Below are positions 32,263 through 40,259 of a DNA stretch of 40,259 bases, piece after piece (positions within the stretch are counted from its first letter, which is position 1; each line of letters starts with the position of its first letter). The notes beneath the pieces were generated by a model that had not been told where the DNA came from, did not search any database, and saw only the letters and a program-made list of their open reading frames with translations. The DNA is taken from assembly GCA_026989505.1 (NCBI GenBank), contig JALSJF010000259.1:1-40259 (forward strand), given 5' to 3'. Made by a program: the position numbers and the translations under genes. Origin of the DNA: Cyclobacteriaceae bacterium (GTDB lineage Bacteria; Bacteroidota; Bacteroidia; Cytophagales; Cyclobacteriaceae).

Positions 32263-32763
32263 CTAAATCCTTTTGTTTTTGCTGGCATTGCGTAAAATTG
32301 CTTTGGTGATGGCCCGGTGAAAGGGACGGATGATAGCCATGTATAATTTGCCGAAATGGTTGTTATAGTGTACCAGGGTGCTGATAAATAGCTCATCGCC
32401 CTGTTTTAATACCGATACCCGGAAGTTAAGGTGCTTGTCATCTTCGCCTGCAATAATTTCATGTTCCTCCATACTATAAATTTTGAAAAGACCTGTTTTC
32501 TCCCCAACCTTCAGGTTCTGTAGGGTAAATTCACCCGGGTCTTTGTAAGTATCCAGGCCAAATACCCCAACTATTTTATTGCGCAGGGCGAGCAGGGTGT
32601 TAATCCATTGCGGGCTATGGGCAAAGATGTTCAGGTATATTTTTTCAATGGGCATAGCGGTATGGTGCAGCTTTATCTTGTAGGAATCCTGATAATTTAC
32701 AGAGGTAATATAATTTTTACCTGCACTGGCTGCAGGAAGCCGGGTAGTAAGTATTCTGACCAT
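32263..32763 (-). CDS. DUF2867 domain protein
   Basis: A 166-residue soluble protein matching the DUF2867 pattern: YQDSYKIKLHH at the start, FAHSPQWINTLLALRNKIVGVFGL (about 48-71) and a C-terminal HRAITKAIL. The biochemical role of the family is unknown; a lipid- or polyketide-cyclase-like fold has been suggested. It is divergent from a TetR regulator and its -7 box lies inside an operator-like repeat, so it is likely repressed by that regulator. Confidence 0.85.
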   Translation of the reverse strand: MVRILTTRLPAASAGKNYITSVNYQDSYKIKLHHTAMPIEKIYLNIFAHSPQWINTLLALRNKIVGVFGLDTYKDPGEFTLQNLKVGEKTGLFKIYSMEEHEIIAGEDDKHLNFRVSVLKQGDELFISTLVHYNNHFGKLYMAIIRPFHRAITKAILRNASKNKRI

Positions 32764-32774
32764 TATATTATAAT

Positions 32775-32821
32775 TTAGGTCAAATATACTAATTTATATT
32801 TAATTAGGTCACATTTACTAA
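32775..32821. promoter_or_regulatory. tandem TetR operator-like repeats
   Basis: Two direct 18-bp copies, TTAGGTCAAATATACTAA (32775-32792) and TTAGGTCACATTTACTAA (32804-32821), are identical at 16 of 18 positions, 29 bp apart, each bounded by TTAG/CTAA. The first contains, on the minus strand, the DUF2867 -7 box TATATTTG (32781-32788), 18 nt before that ATG. The second ends 8 bp before the TetR gene -7 box. Confidence 0.65.
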
Positions 32822-32829
32822 AAATTATA

Positions 32830-32837
32830 TACTTTTG
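32830..32837 (+). promoter_or_regulatory. -7 promoter element of the TetR gene
   Basis: TACTTTTG, a perfect TAnnTTTG match, lies 8 bp beyond the second operator-like repeat and 110 nt before the ATG at 32948, leaving an unusually long leader of about 105 nt in which no small gene or riboswitch was recognised. Confidence 0.5.
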
Positions 32838-32947
32838 CAGTATCCCTGAGAGGGCCATAAGGGATGAACCCAAAGCCGGTATAAGCTGGCATTCGTTGAT
32901 TTTGTCCTCTTCGGCAGGCCGGGAAGAAACGTATAGATTGACCATGC

Positions 32948-33580
32948 ATGAAAAACACCAGGGAAAAAATATTAAACACGGCTTTAACGCTTTTTAATAC
33001 CTACGGCCTGGCAAAAGTTACGTTAAGGACGATTGCCACCACCATGGGGATTAGCCAGGGTAATTTAAACTACCACTTTAAGAAACGTGAGGAGATTATT
33101 GAGGCACTTTATTTTCAGTTGGTACGGCAAGTTGATGATGTCTTTGCTGCTATGCCGCGTACAGACAATGATTTATCGGAACTTTTTACGATGGCTAAGG
33201 CGATCATGGAAAACTTTTATGCCTACCGGTTTTTTCTGCTTGATTTTGTACAGGTGGTGCGTGACAACACTAAAATAAGAAAGCATTATGCCAAATTATC
33301 CGCCTTGAGGGAAGCACAATTCAAGGCCATATTTTCGTCATGGGTTGCTGCAGGCTTCCTGCGTAAGGAAATCCTTCCTGGGGAATATGCCAGTTTATAC
33401 CAGCGGCTGCATATATTGACAGACTTTTGGCTTTCGGCCGCGGCCCTGCAAACGCCAGTCCTTACCGGTAAATCAATTCAGCGGTATGCCACGGTGATCA
33501 ACCGGGAGATATTCCCTTACTTAACCGGCAAGGGGCGGGAGGCGTATTTCAGGCTGCATTTATCGGCTGAATCCGGTTAG
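32948..33580 (+). CDS. TetR/AcrR-family transcriptional regulator
   Basis: A 210-residue repressor-type regulator. The N-terminal helix-turn-helix (about 1-50) reads TREKILNTALTLFNTYGLAKVTLRTIATTMGISQGNLNYHF in pieces typical of the family, with recognition helix GISQGNLNYHFK. The C-terminal ligand domain (about 60-205) resembles the TetR subgroup often labelled DUF5017-like or BetI-like in Bacteroidota; the ligand is unknown. It is divergent from the DUF2867 gene with tandem operator-like repeats between, implying autoregulation and control of that gene. Confidence 0.9.
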   Translation: MKNTREKILNTALTLFNTYGLAKVTLRTIATTMGISQGNLNYHFKKREEIIEALYFQLVRQVDDVFAAMPRTDNDLSELFTMAKAIMENFYAYRFFLLDFVQVVRDNTKIRKHYAKLSALREAQFKAIFSSWVAAGFLRKEILPGEYASLYQRLHILTDFWLSAAALQTPVLTGKSIQRYATVINREIFPYLTGKGREAYFRLHLSAESG

Positions 33581-33618
33581 CTTTTTTTTCCTTGGTGGGC
33601 AACATCAGAATCATTCCC

Positions 33619-34287
33619 CTATTTGCCAATTAATTTTTTTGCAACCCGAAACTTGTCCTGGGAAAGGACAATTATGCCTTGCTTAAAATCTGTATCGCCC
33701 TGGCTGGCCCCGGCTTCAACCACCAAAAAGATATGGCTGGCCGATTGGTATTCCTGACTTACCCTTACCTGAAAATCAGGATCACCAGGGTAGGCTTGCT
33801 GGTAGTCAAGGTATTCGGCAAACCATGGGATATAATTACCGATATATTGACGGGACACAAGTTGTGTTTCATTTTCTTTATTGTTTAACATCAAGCCTTC
33901 GTTGCCGAGTTTGAAAGTTAACCCGGTAAAATTTTTTGCATAAATAAGGCTTGCCTTCTTTTTCCGGAGATAGCCAATAATATCAAGCTGGTTAGTAAAC
34001 CTGTCGCAGTGTTGCCAGTTACCGTTGCCGTCTTCGTCAATGTTTTCAACTACCCGTAATACTACCTTTGCCAAAACCTTACCACTGCCAAGTGATTTTT
34101 CCAGCAGAAACACTGAATCAACGGCATAGTAGTAATTGCCATTGATATGCCTATAGGCCTTAAGCGTATAAAAATTGTATTCGTTGGCACCAAGGAGGGT
34201 TTCGTTTTCCCAAATGGCTTTTTCCGGGGAAAAAACCTGGCCTGAAAAAAGTAGATTAAGCAAGGCCAGGGTAATAAAGGATTTCAT
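33619..34287 (-). CDS. exported protein of unknown function
   Basis: A 222-residue protein with a probable signal peptide (MKSFITLALLNLLFSGQVFS). The body is beta-rich and polar, with ENIDEDGNGNWQHCDRF near the middle and no recognised domain. It is convergent with the TetR gene (38-bp gap) and divergent from the TonB receptor gene. Function cannot be stated. Confidence 0.72.
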   Translation of the reverse strand: MKSFITLALLNLLFSGQVFSPEKAIWENETLLGANEYNFYTLKAYRHINGNYYYAVDSVFLLEKSLGSGKVLAKVVLRVVENIDEDGNGNWQHCDRFTNQLDIIGYLRKKKASLIYAKNFTGLTFKLGNEGLMLNNKENETQLVSRQYIGNYIPWFAEYLDYQQAYPGDPDFQVRVSQEYQSASHIFLVVEAGASQGDTDFKQGIIVLSQDKFRVAKKLIGK

Positions 34288-34463
34288 TTTTCTAGTGTAC
34301 GTTTTTCAGTAGGGAAGAAGTGCAGATAAAGCTATCGTTTTTTGCCACATTTTCAAAAGAGGTGTCATTATTTATACCGTAAACTACAGTTCATCCCCAT
34401 AATTCAACAGTTCGGTAACCTTTATTTTTAAAAGCGCCCGCCAGGTTAATTCTTTGTGTGGTG

Positions 34464-36635
34464 ATGAAAAAAACAATACAACTCATAACCGCATGTTTCC
34501 TGCTGGCCACCTCCCTGGCCGCTCAAACTACGGTGTCCGGTACGGTTGCCGATACCAAAGGCGACCCCCTGACAGGCGCCAATGTGTACCTTGCGGGTAC
34601 GTATGACGGGGCCAGTTCAGGTATTGACGGCAGCTTTACCTTTACTACCGGTGAGCAGGGAGACAAAACCCTGGTAGTCAGCTTTATTGGCTATGAGGAA
34701 CTTGCCTTACCCGTAAGGCTGGTGGGTAAACCGCTTACCCTTACCCTTACCCTGAAAGAAGCGATTGATAAAATTGGTGGCGTGGTCATCACCGCAGGCA
34801 GTTTTCAGGCCGGGGGTGAAACCAAGCGCGAGGTGTTGAAACCCCTGGATATTGTGACCACGGCCGGGGCTACAGCCGATATTGCCGGGGCCTTAAATAC
34901 ATTGCCCGGCACGCAAACCGTGGGCGAGGAAGGCCGGCTGTTTGTACGCGGGGGAGATGACTATGAAACCCAAACCTTTATTGACGGCCTGCTGGTGTTT
35001 AAACCCTACGGTACCACTGTGCCGGCTACCCCCACCCGCGGCCGTTTTTCCCCGTTCATGTTTAAAGGTACCAGCTTCAGCACCGGGGGCTACTCGGCCG
35101 AGTACGGGCAGGCCCTGTCGTCAACCCTCAACCTGACCACCAAGGGCACGCAAACCCAGTCCCGAACCGACCTCAGCATCATGTCGGTAGGGCTGGAGGC
35201 AGCCCACGCTTACAGTGGCGCCAACAGCTCACTGGCCGGTAAGTTGGGCTATACTAACCTGCAACCCTATTTTGCCGTGGTGCCCCAGCAAATCGACTGG
35301 CGGAACGGGCCGGTAGCGCTGGAGGCCAATGCCGCTTACCGATACACCTTTGGTAATGAGGGTACGCTGAAGGCCTACGCCAAATATGCGGTTTCCGGGA
35401 TGGAGTTTAACGACTACCCAGTAGATGCCCCGCAACTGCCGGTGCCCACCACGATTAGCAATGATTATTTCTACGGCAATGTTTCGTACCGCCAGTTGCT
35501 GTCGGCCAAATGGTCGCTCATGACCGGGGCTGCGGTAACCTATAACCAGGATGCCTACACTATTGATGGTGATAAAATTATCGAAGACCTTACCGGCACC
35601 CATGCCAAACTTACCTTTTTTGGCGACCTTACCCGCCACTTATCGTTGCATACCGGTATCGAAACCATCATCCGGGAGAGCGGCCAGTACTTTCAGCGGT
35701 TGAGCGATGGCTTTACCAACCGTTGGGGCTTTAACGAAACCCTGGTGGCCGGGTTTGCCGAAGCCGACATCTACTTTACCCATAACCTGGTAGCCCGGCT
35801 TGGCGCCAGGGTAGAGGGTAGCAGCCTGTTTAACCGGGGGTTTGTTAGCCCCAGGGTTTCCATGGCCTATAAAGTGGCGGAGTATGGCCAGTTCTCGGTG
35901 GCCACCGGCAGCTACCGCCAGGCGCCCCGGGATGAATACCTGTGGGTAGCCCCGCAACTGGATTATGAACGGGCCAACCATTATATCCTCAACTATCAGT
36001 TTTTAACCGACCAACGTACCTTCAGGGTAGAGGCGTATTACAAGGAATATAAGGCGCTGGTGAAATTTGACCCTGACCGGTTTTTTGACCCCGCAGTGTA
36101 CAATAATAAGGGGGCCGGTTATGCCCGGGGCATTGACCTCTTCTGGCGCGATAACCAGACGATTGAAAATGCCGACTACTGGGTTTCGTATTCTTATCTT
36201 GATACCGAGCGGGATTACCAGGGGTTTCCGTATGCCGCCCGGCCAGCCTTTACGTCACGGCATAACCTGTCGGTAGTTTATAAGCATTTTGTGCCGGCCT
36301 GGCAGACCCAGTTCAGCGCTACCTATACTTTTGGCTCCGGCCGGCCTTATAACGATCCTAATACTACCGTTTTTAACGGGGCCGAAACCCCGGATTACCA
36401 TGACCTGAGCCTCAGCATCAGCTACCTGGTTAGTCAAAATATTATTATTCACGGCAGTGTTACCAACGTAGTGGGCCGCAACAATATTTTTGGCTATGAA
36501 TATGCCCGCCAGCCGGCTGCCGATGGCACCTATGCCGGCCGGCCCGTGGAACTACCGGCCCCACGCTTTATCTTCCTCGGAATTTTTATCACCCTGAGTA
36601 AGGAGGGCACCCTGAACCAACTGCAATCACTTTAA
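34464..36635 (+). CDS. TonB-dependent outer-membrane receptor
   Basis: A 723-residue transporter from the ATG at 34464; two GTG codons just upstream are in frame but would only add residues before the signal peptide. Signal peptide MKKTIQLITACFLLATSLAAQ, a carboxypeptidase-regulatory-like domain (about 22-100), a plug with GRLFVRGGDDYETQTFIDG and GGYSAEYGQALSSTLNL, then the barrel ending in a hydrophobic strand (FIFLGIFITLS). The ligand is unknown. It heads a five-gene plus-strand run with DUF2141, an unknown exported protein and a LytS/LytTR pair, an arrangement I recall from other Bacteroidota. Confidence 0.9.
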   Translation: MKKTIQLITACFLLATSLAAQTTVSGTVADTKGDPLTGANVYLAGTYDGASSGIDGSFTFTTGEQGDKTLVVSFIGYEELALPVRLVGKPLTLTLTLKEAIDKIGGVVITAGSFQAGGETKREVLKPLDIVTTAGATADIAGALNTLPGTQTVGEEGRLFVRGGDDYETQTFIDGLLVFKPYGTTVPATPTRGRFSPFMFKGTSFSTGGYSAEYGQALSSTLNLTTKGTQTQSRTDLSIMSVGLEAAHAYSGANSSLAGKLGYTNLQPYFAVVPQQIDWRNGPVALEANAAYRYTFGNEGTLKAYAKYAVSGMEFNDYPVDAPQLPVPTTISNDYFYGNVSYRQLLSAKWSLMTGAAVTYNQDAYTIDGDKIIEDLTGTHAKLTFFGDLTRHLSLHTGIETIIRESGQYFQRLSDGFTNRWGFNETLVAGFAEADIYFTHNLVARLGARVEGSSLFNRGFVSPRVSMAYKVAEYGQFSVATGSYRQAPRDEYLWVAPQLDYERANHYILNYQFLTDQRTFRVEAYYKEYKALVKFDPDRFFDPAVYNNKGAGYARGIDLFWRDNQTIENADYWVSYSYLDTERDYQGFPYAARPAFTSRHNLSVVYKHFVPAWQTQFSATYTFGSGRPYNDPNTTVFNGAETPDYHDLSLSISYLVSQNIIIHGSVTNVVGRNNIFGYEYARQPAADGTYAGRPVELPAPRFIFLGIFITLSKEGTLNQLQSL

Positions 36636-36647
36636 CCTTAAAAACAA

Positions 36648-37100
36648 ATGAATACTAAACCAAACTACAGAATGATGAAAAATTTAATGTTGATTACCAT
36701 TACCCTGGCCCTGGCCTGGGGGCGTACAGCCGCGCAAACCAATAACCGTATAATTGTTGAAGTTGAGAACATCAAATCATCAGAGGGTACCCTTAACGTG
36801 GGGGTTTTTAACAGTGAAAAAACCTTTTTGGAAGAGCCCTGGCTAAGCCAGAAAAAAAAGGCCGTAGCCAATACGCTCATGGTGTTTGAGTTTACCGGGG
36901 TGCCGGATGGCGCTTATACGGTAAGTGTTTATCATGATATAAACGGCAATGGTGAGCTGGATACAAACTTTATCGGTATCCCGGATGAGCCCTATGGTGT
37001 CTCGCGGGAAGGCCGCAATATGTTTGGCCCGCCAAGCTATGCCGATGCCGTGTTTACCCTTGATGGTGATAATGTACGTTTGCGCATCACCCTTGAGTAG
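36648..37100 (+). CDS. DUF2141 exported protein
   Basis: A 150-residue exported protein of DUF2141: SEGTLNVGVFNSE, PDGAYTVSVYHDINGNGELDTN and GIPDEPYGVS are the family's landmarks, giving a single beta-sandwich domain after a signal peptide (cleavage near TAAQ). The ATG at 36648 puts eight residues before the usual start; one of the two ATGs at 36672/36675 may be used instead. It lies 12 nt after the TonB receptor, probably co-transcribed. Its biochemical role is not known. Confidence 0.88.
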   Translation: MNTKPNYRMMKNLMLITITLALAWGRTAAQTNNRIIVEVENIKSSEGTLNVGVFNSEKTFLEEPWLSQKKKAVANTLMVFEFTGVPDGAYTVSVYHDINGNGELDTNFIGIPDEPYGVSREGRNMFGPPSYADAVFTLDGDNVRLRITLE

Positions 37101-37279
37101 GAAAAAGGATGCGCCTGAACTTTAACCTTGACTTGCTGCAAAGGATGCCCCGGAGGTTACCAGGGGCCTGCAAGGAATACGGCCCTTTTGCCATGTAATG
37201 AAACTTGCCGGTTGCGTGTCTGCGTGACTAAGTGAGGGCATAGTTAGGAAACCTGAACAATCATCAAAAACCATAGCCC

Positions 37280-37921
37280 ATGAAAACGAAAAACCTGGTA
37301 TTGTTATTACTTGCTTTCAGCCTCACCTCTTTTTATCAGGGAGGCTATGAAACTGCCATGAAAAATACCCTGGCACAGTTGGGGCAGGCCACCACCCGGG
37401 AGGCCTTGCTAACCGTGGCCAACAAGTTCGAACGGATCGGCCGGGCAGAAAAAGACAGATGGCTGCCCTTCTATTATATGGCTTTTGCCAAAACCATTGC
37501 CGCTACCCTGGAGGAAAACCCGGCCAGCCGCGACAACTACTTAGATGAGGCTGATGCTGCCGTTGATAACCTGAAGGGTTTGGCCTATGATAAAGCAGAG
37601 GTACTGGCCTTGCAGGCTTTTATCAGGATGATCCGTATTTCGGTTGATCCGGCTACCCGTGGGCAGCACTATGCCATGCAAGCCGCCAGCTTGCTCGAAG
37701 AGGCCAGCGCCATTTCGGCCGACAACCCGCGGGTGGTACTGATGATGGCCCAATTGCAGTACGGCTCGGCCCTGTTCTTTAATGCCGATACCGGGCCGGC
37801 CTGCGACCGTTTCAAACAGGCGCTGGCCCTGTTTGCCCGCCAAAAAGCTAAGGCCGGCCCCCTGGCCCCGGCCTGGGGCAGGGCCGAAGCAGAAAAGATG
37901 CTGGCCAAATGTGGCGGATAA
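37280..37921 (+). CDS. exported protein of unknown function, helical repeats
   Basis: A 213-residue protein with a signal peptide (about 1-18) and an alpha-helical body. Alternating alanine/leucine-rich helices (for example RWLPFYYMAFAKTIAATLEENP, then ALALFARQKAKAGPLAPAWG, in pieces) look like TPR-type repeats, with cysteines only near the end. No catalytic motif. A 179-bp gap before it, without a clear terminator, leaves the operon link to DUF2141 uncertain; the histidine kinase begins 27 nt after it. Confidence 0.78.
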   Translation: MKTKNLVLLLLAFSLTSFYQGGYETAMKNTLAQLGQATTREALLTVANKFERIGRAEKDRWLPFYYMAFAKTIAATLEENPASRDNYLDEADAAVDNLKGLAYDKAEVLALQAFIRMIRISVDPATRGQHYAMQAASLLEEASAISADNPRVVLMMAQLQYGSALFFNADTGPACDRFKQALALFARQKAKAGPLAPAWGRAEAEKMLAKCGG

Positions 37922-37948
37922 TCCTTAACTTAGCCCCTGCCTTGGCCT

Positions 37949-38959
37949 ATGAAGTGTAACCGTAAAATAGGGGAGTTGTTATTGGTGGTAGCGCTGGCTA
38001 CGGTGATGGCCCTGCTCATGTGCCCCGGTTGCCTGCGCAACTTCAGCTATGCCTGGCAGATGGAGGTTATTATGCTCTCTATCTGGCTGGTGATGTGGTA
38101 TGGCAACGGCTATGTGTCGCACTTTATCGACCGCTATGTTACCTGGTTGGATAACCCGGCCAAACGGTTTGGCCTTGGCGTGGTGGGCACGGTAGTTTAC
38201 TCCACCATCGCCATCCTGGCCCTGGCCTTTTTGTTCGACCATTTGTTTGCCGTTAATATTGGCAACAAATGGCAACTGGTCTGGTTAAGTATTGGCATCT
38301 CGGTCATTGTACTCCTGTTCATCCTTGCCCGTACGTTTCTTTACGCCTGGCGCGACCTGGCCCTGCGGGAAGAAAAGATGCGCAATGAGTTGCTGGTGGC
38401 GCGCTATGAAGTGTTGAAAAACCAGATTAACCCGCATTTTATGTTTAACAGCCTAAATGCCTTGTCAACCCTGGTGTATGAAGACCAGGATTTGGCCGTG
38501 CAGTACATCAGCCAGTTGTCGAAGGTCTTTCGTTATGTGCTGCAGGCCGGCAAGCAGGAGGTAGCTGACCTGGCGGGGGAGATAGCGGTGTTGCAGTCGT
38601 ATGTCTTTTTGCAAAAGATTCGTTATCATGATAATTTGCATGTTGATATAGCCCTTAATGGCCATCAGGACAAATTCTATGTGGCCCCCCTGGTGTTGCA
38701 GATGTTGTTTGAGAATGCCATCAAACACAACGAAATTACCACGGAAAACCCCTTGACCATCAGCCTGGCTATAGAAAAGGGTTACCTCGTGGTGCGCAAT
38801 AACCGGCAACCTAAGGATATACCGCTGCAGGAATCAACCGAAGTTGGCCTGGAAAACATTAAGGAGCGCTATAAATCGCTGACTAATAAGGAAGTAATCG
38901 TCACCGAATCGGCCCGCGAATATAAAGTGGCCATTCCCCTGATCACCGTAAGCAAATGA
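37949..38959 (+). CDS. LytS-type sensor histidine kinase
   Basis: A 336-residue membrane kinase of the His_kinase (PF06580) class. Four hydrophobic segments (about 8-28, 36-52, 78-98 and 108-130) are followed by a short coiled linker and the kinase domain: NQINPHFMFNSLNAL with the phospho-accepting His 163, LFENAIKHN as the N box (about 255) and an abbreviated ATP lid. No separate sensor domain, so sensing is probably within the membrane. The stop overlaps the regulator start by 4 nt. Confidence 0.93.
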   Translation: MKCNRKIGELLLVVALATVMALLMCPGCLRNFSYAWQMEVIMLSIWLVMWYGNGYVSHFIDRYVTWLDNPAKRFGLGVVGTVVYSTIAILALAFLFDHLFAVNIGNKWQLVWLSIGISVIVLLFILARTFLYAWRDLALREEKMRNELLVARYEVLKNQINPHFMFNSLNALSTLVYEDQDLAVQYISQLSKVFRYVLQAGKQEVADLAGEIAVLQSYVFLQKIRYHDNLHVDIALNGHQDKFYVAPLVLQMLFENAIKHNEITTENPLTISLAIEKGYLVVRNNRQPKDIPLQESTEVGLENIKERYKSLTNKEVIVTESAREYKVAIPLITVSK

Positions 38960-39717
38960 AAAAAGTGATTATTGTTGAGGATGAAATGCTGGCCGCCAAA
39001 CGCCTGCAACGGTTGCTGGCCGGGCAGGAAGAGGAGTTTACGGTGCTGGCCATCCTCGATTCGGTGAAGAATACCGCCCGTTGGCTGGCCACAAACCCGC
39101 CCCCCGACCTGATGTTTATGGATATCCAGTTGGGGGACGGCCTGAGTTTCGAGGTTTTCGAGATTGTTGAGGTTGCCTGTCCGGTGATTTTTATTACGGC
39201 TTATAACGAATATGCCCTCGAGGCGTTTAAGTTGAACAGCATTGCTTATTTACTCAAACCCATAACGCCCGGTGACTTGCAGCAGGCACTGGCAAAATAC
39301 GGGGAGATGGCCCGGTTGTTTACGGCCGTCCGCCAGCAGCAGCAGGTAGCCGAAATCAGGAAAAGTTTGCTTGACGGTTATAAAAAGCGGTTTATGGTTA
39401 AGGTAGGCGACCACATAAAATCGGTAAATACCGGGGATATAGCTTGTTTTTTCAGCCGCGACAAGGCCACCTACCTTAAGACCTTTGCCGGCCGTAATTT
39501 GCCGGTGGATTACCCCCTGGAACAATTGCAGGAGATGGTTGACCCTTTACAATTTTACCGGGTCAACCGTAAGTACCTGGTCAACATCAACGCCATTGAA
39601 GATATTGTGGCCTACACCAACAGCCGGTTGGAGTTGCACCTGCCCCACCCGGAGGACGGGCCGGTTATTGTTAGCCGCGAGCGCGTTGCCGGCTTTAAGC
39701 AGTGGTTGGACAGGTAG
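38956..39717 (+). CDS. LytTR-family response regulator
   Basis: A 253-residue DNA-binding regulator partnered with the overlapping LytS-type kinase. The receiver domain (1-120) has acidic pocket EDE (8-10), phospho-accepting Asp 56 in FMDIQLGDG, Thr in FITAYNEYALEAF, and Lys in YLLKPI. The LytTR domain (about 145-250) begins RFMVKVGDHIKSV and contains FYRVNRKYLVNINAIEDI. Likely target is the TonB receptor operon upstream, by analogy with location only; no operator pair could be identified. Confidence 0.94.
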   Translation: MKKVIIVEDEMLAAKRLQRLLAGQEEEFTVLAILDSVKNTARWLATNPPPDLMFMDIQLGDGLSFEVFEIVEVACPVIFITAYNEYALEAFKLNSIAYLLKPITPGDLQQALAKYGEMARLFTAVRQQQQVAEIRKSLLDGYKKRFMVKVGDHIKSVNTGDIACFFSRDKATYLKTFAGRNLPVDYPLEQLQEMVDPLQFYRVNRKYLVNINAIEDIVAYTNSRLELHLPHPEDGPVIVSRERVAGFKQWLDR

Positions 39718-39749
39718 GACTTCCCCCTCCGCTCAACGCCTGCACCCCG

Positions 39750-39804
39750 ATTATTTACGAAAGCCGTGGATAATTACATTATCCCGGAAAATTCATATGA
39801 ATTT
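39750..39804. repeat. decayed bimodular palindromic repeat, copy C
   Basis: The left module (39750-39774) has ATTATTTACG and CGTGGATAAT arms with two changes relative to copies A and B. The right module (from 39784) keeps CCGGAAAATTCATATGAATT but loses the outer arm. Only about 10 nt separate the modules. The rest of 39718-39939 is AT-rich with no gene seen. Confidence 0.55.
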
Positions 39805-39939
39805 AGCCAAACACATTGCCGGGTCTATTGGGTAGGGCGGTTACACACGCAGCCGATAAAAAAATTAATTTTATGGGATTTCACAGATTTTATATAACTT
39901 TATATTTCTATTAGTCTGGCATGTTAGCTAAAACCGTAC

Positions 39940-40259
39940 ATGCAAGCAACCAAAACATACCGTGTGGCCCTGTTTGATGAAAACATTGTATCCCGCAGAG
40001 GGTTGCAGGGGCTGATAAATGATTTAGCGGATTTTAAGGTAGTAGTAGCCGGTGGCGGGTTAGATGTTGCTACTGTCAGGGCCACGGAAACCGATGTGGT
40101 AGTTTATGCCCCCCAAACGGCTTCCCGGGAAGTGTTGAGCCTGCTGGCCAATTATCGGGATACTTGTGCGGTGCCGATTGTTATGTTCACCACTACGTTT
40201 GACCGGCAGGGGAGAGCTGACATTTTGGCCCTGGGGGTTAAGGGGTTGGTAGGCCAGGG
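39940..40259 (+). CDS. receiver-like domain protein, truncated by the window end
   Basis: The frame opens at ATG 39940 (MQATKTYRVALFDENIVSRR) and is still open at the last base, 106 codons. The pattern is a NarL-type receiver: acidic DEN at 13-15 after a hydrophobic strand, DVVVYAP at 52-58, IVMFTTTFD at 80-88 and LALGVKGLVGQ at 96-106. The phospho-accepting Asp position (five residues after Asp 52) is Ala 57, and the conserved Lys near the end is replaced by Gln. It therefore looks like an atypical, non-phosphorylated receiver. Whether a LuxR-type DNA-binding domain follows lies outside the window. Confidence 0.72.
   Translation, partial: MQATKTYRVALFDENIVSRRGLQGLINDLADFKVVVAGGGLDVATVRATETDVVVYAPQTASREVLSLLANYRDTCAVPIVMFTTTFDRQGRADILALGVKGLVGQ

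Overview
The window reads as chromosomal DNA of a Bacteroidota bacterium. The evidence is two secreted proteins with C-terminal type IX secretion (Por) sorting domains, TonB receptors with carboxypeptidase-regulatory-like N-termini, an exosortase F-associated protein, LytS/LytTR signalling, very weak Shine-Dalgarno use, and many -7 promoter elements of the Bacteroidota form TAnnTTTG. Moderate GC and the gene set would fit a Saprospiria/Chitinophagia-like lineage, but the order is a guess. No prophage, CRISPR array or insertion sequence was seen.

Layout. 1-1.1 kb: a tandem GC-rich repeat, an exosortase F-associated membrane protein with a damaged or unusual start, a bimodular palindromic repeat, and a tRNA with anticodon CAT with its terminator. 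1.1-3.0 kb (+): HAD phosphatase and site-2 protease. 3.0-11.1 kb (-): a T9SS cargo protein, PASTA protein and D-Ala-D-Ala ligase run, an M43 metalloprotease with a T9SS tail, and the Mrp/NBP35 Fe-S carrier. 11.2-11.75 kb: a repeat array related, in inverted orientation, to the one at the window start. 11.86-16.45 kb (+): dnaG, ribBA, an unknown secreted protein and surE. 16.6-19.4 kb (-): TonB receptor with a small His-containing exported protein.

19.7-32.2 kb is the most interesting part, an apparent sulfide/persulfide-handling island: persulfide dioxygenase fused to two rhodanese domains, SulP transporter, rhodanese lipoprotein with a small membrane protein and a fatty-acid-hydroxylase-like enzyme, a Crp/Fnr regulator with three clustered cysteines, sulfide:quinone oxidoreductase, thioredoxin, a PatB/MalY C-S lyase and a single-domain rhodanese. 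Five promoters in this island (sulP, rhodanese lipoprotein, persulfide dioxygenase, thioredoxin, single rhodanese) each carry a CRP-like palindrome (TGTRA-N6-TCAC type) exactly 21 nt upstream of a TAnnTTTG-like -7 box. This predicts one locally encoded Crp/Fnr-controlled regulon. The sqr gene starts from the other side of the thioredoxin operator.

32.2-34.3 kb: a DUF2867 protein and a divergent TetR regulator with two tandem 18-bp operator-like repeats overlapping or abutting their -7 boxes, followed by an unknown secreted protein. 34.4-39.7 kb (+): TonB receptor, DUF2141 protein, unknown exported protein, LytS-type histidine kinase and LytTR response regulator. The window ends inside a receiver-like protein that lacks the phospho-accepting aspartate.
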